This document shows positions 46,601 through 55,188 of a stretch of DNA of 64,000 bases, in pieces. A program made the translations under genes and the position numbers. Positions within the stretch are counted from its first letter, which is position 1; each line of letters begins with the position of its first letter. The stretch comes from Alphaproteobacteria bacterium (lineage in GTDB: Bacteria; Pseudomonadota; Alphaproteobacteria; Thalassobaculales; Thalassobaculaceae). A model generated the notes under the pieces. That model was given only the letters and a program-made list of their open reading frames with translations, ran no database searches and had not been told where the DNA came from. The stretch spans positions 1 through 64,000 of the forward strand of contig JANSYS010000005.1 of NCBI GenBank assembly GCA_024742275.1, read 5' to 3'.

Positions 46601-47782
46601 ATGCCGCACCTACGAATTCCCGGCGCCAGAGCAATGCTGGCGATCGTCGTTGCCGTGGCCTTGTCGGGCGGAGGCCTTGCCGCGGCATCGGAAACTGGCC
46701 CTCGGTTGGATCGGACATACGGCCCGGCACTCGGCTGGAACATGAAGGGACTGTCCAAGGCATTCGACTTTGCCGCGACACTCAGCACCGACACGCTGAT
46801 CGTCCAAACCTCCGGGCAAACAATAGGCGTTCTCGGCGATCCGGCGAGCGTGTTTCATGTCCATTCCGTGCGCAAGGCGGTTCTGAGCACGTTGATCGCG
46901 CAGCATCTTGGGACCTCTCCCGGCCAGATCCGTCAGGAGGCAACCCTCCAAGACCTCGGCATCGACGACGCGCCCGGCCCTCTGACAAACCTGCAGAAAA
47001 CCGCGACGGTCCTCGATCTGCTGCACAGCGCTTCAGGCATCAACCACCCGGCGGCGGCCGAGGAAGGTCAGGAGGCAGAGAAGACACGTCGACTGGGGAT
47101 CGCAGAGAACCGGCCCGGTACGATCTGGGCCTACAACAATTGGGACTACAACGCGCTGACCACGATCTTCGAACAGCAGACCGGCCTTACCATCGCCCTA
47201 GCATTTGAAACTGGTATCGCGCGACCACTTGGGATGCAGGACTTCACGCAGGCAAGCGTCTCCTACATCGGCGCGCCGGAACTGTCCCGGCACCGCGCCG
47301 CCGCGTTCCGACTGTCGGGCCGCGATCTGCTGGCCTTCGGAAGGATGTATTTGAACGAGGGGCGGTCCGTTGCCGACGGCCTTCTCCCGGCGGCCTGGCT
47401 GGACCGCATCTTCGGCGAAGCCAGAGAGACCGGTACCAGCGGGCTAAGTCATCGCCACGGCATGCTCTGGTGGATCCCGGACGACGGGTCCGGGCTGCCG
47501 GACGGCACGTTCTGGGCCAAAGGCCTCGGCCCTCAGGCGGTTGTCGTGATCCCCGCCTGGGATACCGTCATCGTCCACCAGACGGACATGACCGCGTTCC
47601 TGTCGCGATTCATCGGACGCTTGCGCGCGGGCGAAACCGCCGAGAAAGCGATTGAGGACCTCGTTCTCGGGTGCATCGCCGGGGCAGAGAGCGGTGGCGA
47701 GTTCTGTCGCAACGACCGGCTGATCCTGCGTCGTGAGTTCGCAAAGCTGGTACGGCTGATCGCCGACGCGAGAGCGCGCTAA
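46601..47782 (+). CDS. Secreted serine hydrolase (beta-lactamase/class C fold)
   Basis: A 393-residue protein with a signal peptide over about residues 1-30 (MLAIVVAVALSGGGLAAAS). The penicillin-binding fold is supported by Ser89-Val-Arg-Lys92 (SxxK) and by the Tyr in IWAYNNWDYN. HRHGMLWW and the KGLG segment lie near the third motif. Such proteins include esterases, D-aminopeptidases and beta-lactamases; the substrate is not apparent. The ATG at 46601 has an AAGG about 10 nt upstream. A tandem duplication lies directly before it. It is 9 bp from the convergent pfk gene. Confidence 0.85.
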   Translation: MPHLRIPGARAMLAIVVAVALSGGGLAAASETGPRLDRTYGPALGWNMKGLSKAFDFAATLSTDTLIVQTSGQTIGVLGDPASVFHVHSVRKAVLSTLIAQHLGTSPGQIRQEATLQDLGIDDAPGPLTNLQKTATVLDLLHSASGINHPAAAEEGQEAEKTRRLGIAENRPGTIWAYNNWDYNALTTIFEQQTGLTIALAFETGIARPLGMQDFTQASVSYIGAPELSRHRAAAFRLSGRDLLAFGRMYLNEGRSVADGLLPAAWLDRIFGEARETGTSGLSHRHGMLWWIPDDGSGLPDGTFWAKGLGPQAVVVIPAWDTVIVHQTDMTAFLSRFIGRLRAGETAEKAIEDLVLGCIAGAESGGEFCRNDRLILRREFAKLVRLIADARAR

Positions 47783-47791
47783 TGGCGGCCA

Positions 47792-48886
47792 CTACGCCGA
47801 CGGCGCCGGCACGTCGCCGAGGTAGATCCCGAGCCCCAGCGCAGTGCGGACGACGATGTCCTCGGCGGACACAGGGCGTTTGTTCGATACCACGTCGGTT
47901 ATGGAGACGTCGCCGACACCCCGGTTGCGCCAGACGGCCACGCGCCCGGTCGCGCCCTTGGCCATCAGATCGACCGCATGCACGCCGAGCGCGCTGGCCA
48001 GCACCCGATCTGCGGCGTTCGGCTCCGCCCCGCGCTGGACGTGACCGAGCGTCGTCACCCGCACATCGGCGCCGATCTTCTTCTCCAGTTCGTCGCCGAT
48101 CCACTCTCCGATGCCGCCATAGCGCTCGCCGCCGCCGGGACGGGGACGCATGGCCTGGGAACCGTCGGATCGCGGCGTCGCCTCGGCGACCACGATGAGC
48201 GAGAATCGCCGACCGTGATGGCCCACGCTCTGAATAGCGTCCACCACCCCGTCGATGGAGTAGGGGAATTCCGGAATCAGGCACACATCGGCACCGCCCG
48301 CGACCGCCGCATGGGTGGCGATGTGGCCGGCGTCGCGCCCCATCACCTCCAGGATCATTACACGGTTATGGCTCTGCGCCGTCGGATGCAGCCGGTCCAG
48401 GGCCTCGACCGCCACGGTGACGGCGGTATCGAATCCGATGGTGGTGTCGGTTCCGTAGACATCGTTGTCGATGGTCTTGGGGATGCCGATGAACGGCAGG
48501 TCCGCGCGCTGCATGATCCGATCCAAAATCATCATGCTGCCGTCGCCGCCGATCCCGACCAGACCGTCGATCCCGAGATCCTTCAACCCGGTGACGATTT
48601 CGTCCGACCGATCCACCGGACCGTGCGGCGACGGGAAGGCGAAGGGGTCACCCGTGCTGACGCTCCCCAGCATCGTGCCCGCCCGGCGGAGCAGATGGCC
48701 GTCGAACACGGCGGGGTCCAACGGGCGAACCCGCATCGGGCGTTCCATGACGCCCCGGGTGCCGTCCTCGATGCCGATCACCTCCCAGCCGTAGATCGTG
48801 CTCGCGTGCAGCACCACCGCCCGGATCGCGGCATTCAGGCCGGCGCAATCTCCGCCGCTCGTCAGTACCGCGATTCGCTTGGTCAT
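47792..48886 (-). CDS. 6-phosphofructokinase (mixed-substrate group III)
   Basis: It phosphorylates fructose 6-phosphate in glycolysis. The protein has 364 residues. The nucleotide-binding motif VLTSGGDCAGLNA is at the start, GGDGS is at residues 113-117 and the base is in PKTIDND (136-142). MGRDAGHIA and HVQRGAEPN follow. The Gly in GGDGS is the ATP-type residue, while the Lys in PKTIDND is the one seen in PPi enzymes, a combination typical of group III. The phosphoryl donor is therefore uncertain. It is divergent from the amidohydrolase gene. Confidence 0.93.
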   Translation of the reverse strand: MTKRIAVLTSGGDCAGLNAAIRAVVLHASTIYGWEVIGIEDGTRGVMERPMRVRPLDPAVFDGHLLRRAGTMLGSVSTGDPFAFPSPHGPVDRSDEIVTGLKDLGIDGLVGIGGDGSMMILDRIMQRADLPFIGIPKTIDNDVYGTDTTIGFDTAVTVAVEALDRLHPTAQSHNRVMILEVMGRDAGHIATHAAVAGGADVCLIPEFPYSIDGVVDAIQSVGHHGRRFSLIVVAEATPRSDGSQAMRPRPGGGERYGGIGEWIGDELEKKIGADVRVTTLGHVQRGAEPNAADRVLASALGVHAVDLMAKGATGRVAVWRNRGVGDVSITDVVSNKRPVSAEDIVVRTALGLGIYLGDVPAPSA

Positions 48887-49023
48887 GCCGCTTCCTCTCT
48901 CATGAACCCCAACCCTCTACGTCCCCGCCCTCGCGGTCCCCGACAGCGCGCAGCGGCACATCTTGGCCCCCATTAAGGCTCCGTGCCATGCTCCGCCGGA
49001 ATGAAGAAACCCGGATCACCCCT

Positions 49024-49923
49024 ATGATCGACCTCAAGATCGTCGACACCCACCATCATCTGTGGGACCTGGACGCCAACTACTACCCTTGGCTCAGTGA
49101 TCGGCCGGAGCCACACTTCTTCCTGGGCGACTATAGCGCGTTGAAACGCAACTATCTTCCTGTGGACTACAAACGAGATGCCGAGGGCTTCGACATCGTC
49201 AAGACCGTCCACTGCGAAGCCGAGTGGGACAGGGACGATCAGGTCGCCGAGACCGAGTGGCTGACGGCGCTCGCCGCAGAGACCGGAATGCCCAACGCCA
49301 TCGTCGGCCATGTCTGGCTCGATGATCCGGAGGTCGAGGCGAAGCTGGACGGGCATTGCCGGTCTCTGCTGATGCGCGGCATACGCTCCAAACCCGTCAC
49401 AGCCGCGACCGCCGACATGGCAAGGCCTGACGGACCGCGCAGCCTGTCAGATCCTGCCTGGCGACGCGGTTACGCCGCCCTCGCCCGCTTCGGCCTCAGC
49501 TACGATCTCCGGGTTCCGTTCTGGCACCTGAAAGAGGCGGCGGCGCTGATCGAAAACCATCCCGACGTGCCCGTAGTGGTCAACCATCTCGGCTTCCCCT
49601 GGGACAGAACACCCGAGGGACTGTCGGCGTGGCGGGCTGGGATGAAGCGCATCGCCCGGATTCCGTGGGTCCACCTGAAAGTCTCGGAGCTCGGCCTCCA
49701 CGACGCACCTTGGACGGTGGAGAGCAACCGGGCGGTCGTGCTGGAAGCGCTGGATATCTTCGGCCCCGAGCGTTGCATGTGGGCCTCGAATTTTCCGCCG
49801 GCGAGCCTCCGCATCGGCTTTCGGGACCAACTCGAGGGTTTTTTCGAGATCCTGTCCGACCTGACACGACAGGAGCTCGAAGCGGTCTTCCATGACACCG
49901 CAACCCGCTTCTATCGTCTGTGA
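49024..49923 (+). CDS. Amidohydrolase family protein (COG3618 type)
   Basis: A 299-residue TIM-barrel metal hydrolase. The metal motif VDTHHHLWDL is at the start, HCEAEWDRDD, RGIRSKPV and NHLGFPWDRTPEG are internal, and MWASNFPPASL carries the last Asp-like position as Asn. This is the 2-pyrone-4,6-dicarboxylate/L-fuconolactone hydrolase group, and the exact lactone or amide is not known. The ATG at 49024 starts the conserved barrel; a start at 48988 adds 12 residues. It is 32 bp from the next gene on the same strand. Confidence 0.88.
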   Translation: MIDLKIVDTHHHLWDLDANYYPWLSDRPEPHFFLGDYSALKRNYLPVDYKRDAEGFDIVKTVHCEAEWDRDDQVAETEWLTALAAETGMPNAIVGHVWLDDPEVEAKLDGHCRSLLMRGIRSKPVTAATADMARPDGPRSLSDPAWRRGYAALARFGLSYDLRVPFWHLKEAAALIENHPDVPVVVNHLGFPWDRTPEGLSAWRAGMKRIARIPWVHLKVSELGLHDAPWTVESNRAVVLEALDIFGPERCMWASNFPPASLRIGFRDQLEGFFEILSDLTRQELEAVFHDTATRFYRL

Positions 49924-49955
49924 TCCACGTTCATCGCCGCCGGGGGGCTGACCGC

Positions 49956-50783
49956 GTGACCGACTATCAGGAAACATTCAGATCCGCCGTCCCACCGTGG
50001 GAATGCGATATCGTCGAGCACTTCACCGTGGCCTACTACTACGAGAAGTTTCGCGCCGCCGGCGACCGCGCACTTCTGGCTCTCGGCATCCTGGCCGGGG
50101 AGGCCCGCACCACCGCCTGCTACACCCGATACAAGAAGGAACTGCGGGCGGGCGACTCCTATCGGATCGTCTCGGCGCCGATCCGAGCGACCGGGAGCGG
50201 GCCGGGCGGCGGCCTCACAATTGGCCACAAGCTGATCGACACCGCATCGGACACCGTCGCCGCCACCACCGAGCAGACCTTTACCCTGAACAATCCGATC
50301 TCGCTCGACGGCTATGCCGACTGGGATGGTGAGCCCCGAGAGGCCCGCTCGGAACCTGCCCCGAAGGCGGGATGGATTCCGGCTGCGACGGATGTAGTGC
50401 TTCCGAAGGACGTGGACGCGGCAGGCCGGCTGACCCTCGACGCCATGGTTCACCGTTTCACCGGCGCCGGCGGCCACCTGCTGAATGCGATAGGCTGGTC
50501 CTCGGGCCATATGCGCGACAACCGTGTCGGCTTCTCGACCTTCGAGTTTCAGTTGGCGATCGGCGCCCTGCCCTGGGTCGGCACTCCACTCGATACCGAG
50601 TCGACCATCGGCTCCGTCGGCCGCTCCTCCATGCGTATGGTGCATCGGATGATCCGTGCCGATACCGGCGACCTAGTGGCGCAACTGTCCCAGTTCGGCG
50701 TTCATCTCGACATGAACGCACGCCGGCCGTCCGCGATCCCGGAGGAGATCGCAGCGGCAGCCCGTGCCCTGGCGGGAGAGTAG
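49956..50783 (+). CDS. Acyl-CoA thioesterase-like protein (double hotdog)
   Basis: A 275-residue protein with two hotdog-fold halves. The first half contains the thioesterase-type VPPWECDIVEHFTVAYYYEKF, close to 4-hydroxybenzoyl-CoA thioesterase-like motifs. The second half has MVHRFTGAGGHLLNAIGWSS. The substrate is unknown. A GTG at 49956 is preferred because a run of G residues lies just upstream. It sits between an amidohydrolase and a GNAT gene in one direction, which suggests a small catabolic operon. Confidence 0.78.
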   Translation: MTDYQETFRSAVPPWECDIVEHFTVAYYYEKFRAAGDRALLALGILAGEARTTACYTRYKKELRAGDSYRIVSAPIRATGSGPGGGLTIGHKLIDTASDTVAATTEQTFTLNNPISLDGYADWDGEPREARSEPAPKAGWIPAATDVVLPKDVDAAGRLTLDAMVHRFTGAGGHLLNAIGWSSGHMRDNRVGFSTFEFQLAIGALPWVGTPLDTESTIGSVGRSSMRMVHRMIRADTGDLVAQLSQFGVHLDMNARRPSAIPEEIAAAARALAGE

Positions 50784-50786
50784 ACG

Positions 50787-51257
50787 TTGGCCGCCGCTAT
50801 GAGTATCCGCGAGGGCGGGCTCGACCTGCCGGACGTACACGCGCTGCTGCAGACCCATCTCGACACGATGGCGCTGCACTCCCCGGCGGAGAGTCGCCAC
50901 GCCCTTGATCTGAGTGGCCTGCGGGTGCCGGAGGTGACGTTCTGGACGGTCTGGGAAGGCGACGATCTGATCGGCTGCGGTGCGCTGAAGGAGCTGTCGC
51001 CGGAGCACGGCGAGATCAAGTCGATGCATACCGCCGCCGCCCATCGCGGGAAGGGCGTGGCCGGGAAGATCGTCGAGCACGTCATTGCGACCGCGAGCGC
51101 GCGCGGCTACTCCCGCCTCAGCCTCGAGACCGGCTCCCCCGACGGCTTCGCCGCCGCCCGTGCGCTCTACGAACGCTATGGCTTCGCCTATTGCGGTCCG
51201 TTCGGCGACTATCGCGAGGACCCCTACAGCGTGTTCATGACACTGGATCTGGAATAG
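50787..51257 (+). CDS. GNAT family N-acetyltransferase
   Basis: A 156-residue acetyltransferase. The acetyl-CoA loop is clear in MHTAAAHRGKGVAGKIV, with RGKGVAG matching the RGxGxxG pattern. The last part, ETGSPDGFAAARALYERYGF, is typical of the ElaA/YncA-like group. The substrate is unknown. The TTG at 50787 has a GGAG 8 nt upstream, while an ATG at 50799 would shorten it by four residues. It begins 3 bp after the thioesterase stop. Confidence 0.88.
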   Translation: MAAAMSIREGGLDLPDVHALLQTHLDTMALHSPAESRHALDLSGLRVPEVTFWTVWEGDDLIGCGALKELSPEHGEIKSMHTAAAHRGKGVAGKIVEHVIATASARGYSRLSLETGSPDGFAAARALYERYGFAYCGPFGDYREDPYSVFMTLDLE

Positions 51258-51404
51258 GCGAAGGCTCCTCCAATTCTCCTTGCACACTCCCCGAACTCGT
51301 TCAGCGGCGAGCGAGCAGCGCGCGCGATGTTTCAGTCGCTCATGCGAGCTTTGGGCCCAGCCCCGGAACAACTCGAGAGAGTGAAGCTTGGGGGGCTACG
51401 CGTT

Positions 51405-52328
51405 CTAATCCACCTCCCGGTTCACCCGCTCGCGCCAGACCAGCACGACGGCGCCGGTGACGATCAGCACCGCGCCCAGGATCGACAGGGGGACCGGAAT
51501 CACCGCGAAGACCGCCGCGTCGTAGAGCGCGGCAAAGACCAGGGCGGCATAGAAGGACGGCATCACGTAGCTCGCATCGGCCCGCTTCATCGCCTGGATG
51601 AACAGGCTTTGTGCCGTCACCATGACGACGCCGATCGCCGCTAGAAGCAGCCATTGCTGCGGCGTCGGCCACTGCCAGACAGTCAGCGCGACCGCGGCCG
51701 AGACCACCGCCCCGATCGTGTTGTTGACGAACAGAATACGGATCGCGGGCTCGCCGTCCCCCGCAGACCGGCCCGCAAGCATCTTGATAAAGATCACCTC
51801 GAAGGCCCCGAACAGCGCGGCGGCCAGGGCGATCAGCGCCGCCGGCTGGAACGCCGCCATGCCAGGTCGGATCAGCACCAGGGCGCCAAGCACCGCCATG
51901 CCGGCCGCCGCCCAGCGCCAAGGCCCGACCCGCTCGCCGAGCAACGGAATCGCCAGGACCATCGCGATCAGCGGGTTCAGAAACGAGATCGCCGTCGCAT
52001 CGCCGAGCGGCATCAGCGCAGCGGCGGTGAAGATGCAGGTGACCGTGGCCCAGCCGGCGACCGACCGGGCGGCATGCAGGCGCCAACGCGTCCCCGCGAA
52101 ACCCGGCCGCATGACCACGATCACGGGGACCAGCGCCAACCAGGCGAACAGGAACCGCCCGGCGCTCACCATGAACCCGGGCAGCGGGTCACCGAGAAGC
52201 TCCTGCCCCAGCACCTTGGCCATGAGCGTGGTCGCCGCGACCAGCGCGGCGGCTCCGGTCATGAACAGGGCGGCAATGGTCAGGCGGCGCCGCGCCGCCG
52301 GCGCGTCTGCCTCACTGTCGGGCGACAT
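51405..52328 (-). CDS. DMT superfamily transporter (EamA domains)
   Basis: A 307-residue inner-membrane protein with two EamA repeats and about ten hydrophobic helices. The first repeat ends in AAALMPLGDATAISFLNPLI and the second in KRADASYVMPSFYAALVFAALYDA. Such proteins export amino acids, nucleosides or other metabolites; the cargo cannot be told. It is convergent with the GNAT gene, and 33 bp separate it from the upstream GST gene on the same strand. Confidence 0.9.
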   Translation of the reverse strand: MSPDSEADAPAARRRLTIAALFMTGAAALVAATTLMAKVLGQELLGDPLPGFMVSAGRFLFAWLALVPVIVVMRPGFAGTRWRLHAARSVAGWATVTCIFTAAALMPLGDATAISFLNPLIAMVLAIPLLGERVGPWRWAAAGMAVLGALVLIRPGMAAFQPAALIALAAALFGAFEVIFIKMLAGRSAGDGEPAIRILFVNNTIGAVVSAAVALTVWQWPTPQQWLLLAAIGVVMVTAQSLFIQAMKRADASYVMPSFYAALVFAALYDAAVFAVIPVPLSILGAVLIVTGAVVLVWRERVNREVD

Positions 52329-52361
52329 TCATTTTACCTTTCGGCGGCTGATCGGCGGTGT

Positions 52362-52982
52362 TCAGCGCGTCAGAGGGCGCAACGCGTCCTGGCTCGGCGC
52401 GCTCTCAGCGATGGAGGGCACGGCGTCGTAAGCATCCGACCAGGCGGCCAAGGTTGGATGGGCCTCCCGCCAGTCCGGCACCAGCTCGTAGAACCGCATC
52501 ATCCCGAGACCGGCGACGATGCAGAGCGTGTCGAAGCTGATCGGCGGCGCGCCCGTCGGGACCTCGAGCGTCTTGTTCAGATGGGCGAGACCGCGCCGAA
52601 CCTGGATGTCGGCCACCTCCAGCATGAAGGCCGAGCGATCTTCCTCCTGACGCCGTGTTTCGCGCGACCAGACCGTGACCACGTCGAGAAAGGCGAGGGA
52701 CTGGGCCTCCGCCGCCACCGCCTGCCAGTCGCCGTAGCGAGCGACGGTCTGCCTGCCCGACTTCTCGTCGAGATAGGCGCAGATGTGGCGCGCCTCAGGG
52801 AGCACGAGATCGCCGTCCTGCAACAGCGGCACCCGGCCGAGCGGAGAGATCGCAACAACCGGACTGTCCGGCGTCCGCAGCCCGACCCAGTCGAGCTCCA
52901 GCCGGTCGCCGAGCCCGCCCTCGATCGCGGTGATCCGGCAGATCCGGGCATAGGGCGAGTTCGGGGTGTAGTAGAGCTTCAT
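52362..52982 (-). CDS. Glutathione S-transferase family protein
   Basis: A 206-residue two-domain protein. The N-terminal thioredoxin fold has MKLYYTPNSPYARICRI, where the catalytic position is Ser in SPYAR. Gly-loop residues SPLGRVPLLQDGDLVLPEARHICAYL give the cis-Pro and the Glu-Ala/Ser pair for the glutathione gamma-glutamyl group. The helical C-terminal domain follows. It may detoxify or isomerise unknown compounds. The frame opens at 53222, but the ATG at 52982 is the family start. Confidence 0.9.
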   Translation of the reverse strand: MKLYYTPNSPYARICRITAIEGGLGDRLELDWVGLRTPDSPVVAISPLGRVPLLQDGDLVLPEARHICAYLDEKSGRQTVARYGDWQAVAAEAQSLAFLDVVTVWSRETRRQEEDRSAFMLEVADIQVRRGLAHLNKTLEVPTGAPPISFDTLCIVAGLGMMRFYELVPDWREAHPTLAAWSDAYDAVPSIAESAPSQDALRPLTR

Positions 52983-53090
52983 GGGCCTGGCCTCCTCCCG
53001 GCGGTTCTTGTGGCGGCCGACACCGTACAGCAGGGAACGCGTGGAGGGAGGGGACAGTTTTTTACAGGCTGCGGACACGTGCGTGCGCGG

Positions 53091-53112
53091 ATCCCGATGT
53101 GCATCAGGATGA
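53091..53112. repeat. REP-like palindrome family A, diverged copy
   Basis: This 22-bp unit differs by several bases from the copy at 53149 but keeps the order ATCC-GA, TGC, TCAGGATGA. It is probably an older member of the same family. Confidence 0.5.
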
Positions 53113-53148
53113 CCGGAGGGGTCGAGGGGTTGATGGGTCCGGGCGTTG

Positions 53149-53170
53149 ATCCTGACTTGCGTCAGGATGA
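53149..53170. repeat. REP-like palindrome family A, copy 1
   Basis: ATCCTGACTTGCGTCAGGATGA contains the inverted arms TCCTGAC and GTCAGGA around a short centre. It is the reverse complement of the copy at 53198 apart from single-base changes. Confidence 0.75.
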
Positions 53171-53197
53171 CGGTTTGTATCCGCCCAACCCCTCCCG

Positions 53198-53219
53198 TCA
53201 TCCTGACGCAAGTCAGGAT
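53198..53219. repeat. REP-like palindrome family A, copy 2 (inverted)
   Basis: TCATCCTGACGCAAGTCAGGAT is in the opposite orientation to copy 1 with 27 bp between them, so the pair can form a large stem. It lies 45 bp past the end of the acetolactate synthase-like gene. Confidence 0.75.
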
Positions 53220-53264
53220 CAAGCCGCCGGCCCTACCGCAGCAGCCCCGCCCCGACCGGCCGCC

Positions 53265-54998
53265 TTACGCCACCCGGTCGCCCTTCTTGACCTGCACCGT
53301 GCGGTTGTCGACGGCGGGGAGCATCTTTGCCGGGTCGCGGGTGACGACCACGTCGAGCACGGTCGGCCGGCCGGTCTCCGCCAGCGCCTTGGCCAGGGCC
53401 GGGGCGATCTCGTCCGGGGCCTCGACCCGGATGCCCTGGCAGCCAAAGGCCGACACCACCTCGGCGTAGTTGGTCTCCGCGAGGTCCGAGGACTGGTAGT
53501 TGCCCTCGCCGTACATCAGATGCTGCAGCGCCTTCACGTAGCCGGAGGCGGCGTTGTTCACGACGATCACCGTGAAGGCCAGCCCGAGCCGCCGCGCCGT
53601 CTCCAGCTCGCCCAGCACCATGTTGAAGCCGCCGTCGCCGGTCAGCGCCACCACGGGGCCGAGCCCGTCATGCTGCGCGCCCAGCGTCGCCCCGATGCCA
53701 CCCGGCACGCCGTAGCCGATGGAGGCGAAGCCCCGGTCCGGCACGAAGCCGCGCCCGGCCTGCTTGGTGTCGTAGACCAGCCCGCCCCAATGCGCCGCAA
53801 ACCCACCGTCGGCCACCAGTGTCGCGTCCGCCGGCAGCGCCTTGTTCAACTCGTTCAACAGGCGGGCCATGTTGATCGGCGACGCGGCGTCGTTCAGGCG
53901 GCCGTCCACGTCCTTGCGCCAGGCGGCCATGCGCGTCGGCACCTCTCCCGCCCAGCCGGCCAGTTTGTCCCGCAGGCCGCGCCCGGCCAGAGCGCCGCGC
54001 AGTTCGTCCAGGGTCGCCTTCACGTCGCCCCACAGGCTGAGCGCCGGCATCAGGGTGCGGCCCATCTCCTCGGCGACGATGTCGAGATGAATGACGGTTT
54101 TGCCCTTGGGCGGCACGGTGTAGCGCTTGGTCGCGATCTCGCCGAGCTTGCAGCCGACCACGAACAGAACGTCGGCTTCCTCGATCATCGCGTTGGCGAT
54201 CCGGTCGTAGCGGCCGAACAGACCGGCGGAGAGCGGATGGGTGCAGGCGACGGCCCCCTTGCCGGACATGGTATGGGCGACCGGCATGTTGGTCGCCTCT
54301 GCGAAGGCGGTGACGCTGTCCGCCGCCCGGCTGATATGCACGCCGCCGCCGCACAGCATCAGCGGACGCTCGGCCGAGGCCAGCATGTCGACGGCGGTGT
54401 CGAGCGCGGTGGCGTCGGGACGGGTGCGCAGCGCCGGGGCAGCGCGGTGGATCGGGTCGACGACGAACTCCTCCTCGTCGAAACCGAACGTGCCGTGGCA
54501 GATGTCCTCGGGCACGTCGAGCACGACAGGGCCGGGCCGGCCGGAGGTGGCGACGGCGAAGGCGCGTCGGACCAGTTCGGGAATGCGCTCGATATACTCG
54601 ACCCGCAGCACCTCCTTGACCGCCGGAGCGAGGATATCCAGCTGCTTGGACTCCTGGGTCATGTTCTTCCAGGAATGCAGCCGATGGCTGTCGCCGACGA
54701 TGGCGACGATCGGTATGCCGGCGTTCAGGCTCTCCACCAGTGCCGTCACCAGATTGGTCGCACCCGGGCCGAGCGTTGCGTCGACCACGCCGACCCGGCC
54801 GGTCACCTTGGCGTAGGCGTCGGCGGCGAAGGCGCCGCAGCGTTCGTCGTTGATCAGGTAGTGCCTCAAACCGAGACGGCGGGCGGCATCGTAGAACGGC
54901 AGAAGCTGAAACCCGCCCATGCCGAACATCGGCCCGACCTTGAAGGCCTGCAGCATTCGCGCCAGCGCTTCGCCGCCGGTCATCTCGTTCGTGGTCAT
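53265..54998 (-). CDS. Thiamine pyrophosphate enzyme, acetolactate synthase large-subunit type
   Basis: A 577-residue TPP-dependent enzyme. The catalytic Glu is in NDERCGAFAADAYAK. The second half has the TPP motif GDGGFNMVLGELETARR ending in VVNNAASGY. The FAD-free central domain has LCGGGVHISRAAD. It is related to acetolactate synthases, sulfoacetaldehyde acetyltransferases and similar lyases, but has no ilvN-type regulatory subunit beside it. The reaction is therefore unknown. It is flanked on both sides by clusters of one palindromic repeat and lies next to an E1 alpha/beta pair on the same strand. Confidence 0.85.
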   Translation of the reverse strand: MTTNEMTGGEALARMLQAFKVGPMFGMGGFQLLPFYDAARRLGLRHYLINDERCGAFAADAYAKVTGRVGVVDATLGPGATNLVTALVESLNAGIPIVAIVGDSHRLHSWKNMTQESKQLDILAPAVKEVLRVEYIERIPELVRRAFAVATSGRPGPVVLDVPEDICHGTFGFDEEEFVVDPIHRAAPALRTRPDATALDTAVDMLASAERPLMLCGGGVHISRAADSVTAFAEATNMPVAHTMSGKGAVACTHPLSAGLFGRYDRIANAMIEEADVLFVVGCKLGEIATKRYTVPPKGKTVIHLDIVAEEMGRTLMPALSLWGDVKATLDELRGALAGRGLRDKLAGWAGEVPTRMAAWRKDVDGRLNDAASPINMARLLNELNKALPADATLVADGGFAAHWGGLVYDTKQAGRGFVPDRGFASIGYGVPGGIGATLGAQHDGLGPVVALTGDGGFNMVLGELETARRLGLAFTVIVVNNAASGYVKALQHLMYGEGNYQSSDLAETNYAEVVSAFGCQGIRVEAPDEIAPALAKALAETGRPTVLDVVVTRDPAKMLPAVDNRTVQVKKGDRVA

Positions 54999-55028
54999 GA
55001 GATTTCCTCTCGGTTCCCTGTGTTGTTG

Positions 55029-55050
55029 TCATCCTGACGCACGTCAGGAC
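55029..55050. repeat. REP-like palindrome family A, copy 3
   Basis: TCATCCTGACGCACGTCAGGAC differs at two positions from copy 2. It begins 31 bp before the TPP-enzyme start codon region. Confidence 0.7.
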
Positions 55051-55075
55051 CTTTGTTTCTGTTCGCCTCCTCCCG

Positions 55076-55097
55076 CCATCCTGACGCAAGTCAGGAT
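55076..55097. repeat. REP-like palindrome family A, copy 4
   Basis: CCATCCTGACGCAAGTCAGGAT is in the same orientation as copy 3, with 25 bp between them, and differs from copy 2 only in the first base. Confidence 0.75.
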
Positions 55098-55151
55098 CAG
55101 CGCTCTTCCGTCGACGTCCCAGATCCGCGCGGCTCTACCGTTCGCGGCTTG

Positions 55152-55173
55152 GTCCTGACCTGCGTCAGGACGA
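55152..55173. repeat. REP-like palindrome family A, copy 5 (inverted)
   Basis: GTCCTGACCTGCGTCAGGACGA faces the other way from copies 3 and 4 and lies between them and the E1 beta gene end. Complementary changes in both arms keep the palindrome intact. Confidence 0.7.
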
Positions 55174-55188
55174 CGGATCGGCAGGGCG

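Noticed and set aside
51654-55037. 1127-codon open frame on the plus strand
   Set aside because: It runs antisense to the EamA, GST and TPP enzyme genes and has the Arg/Pro/Gly-rich make-up of a shadow frame.
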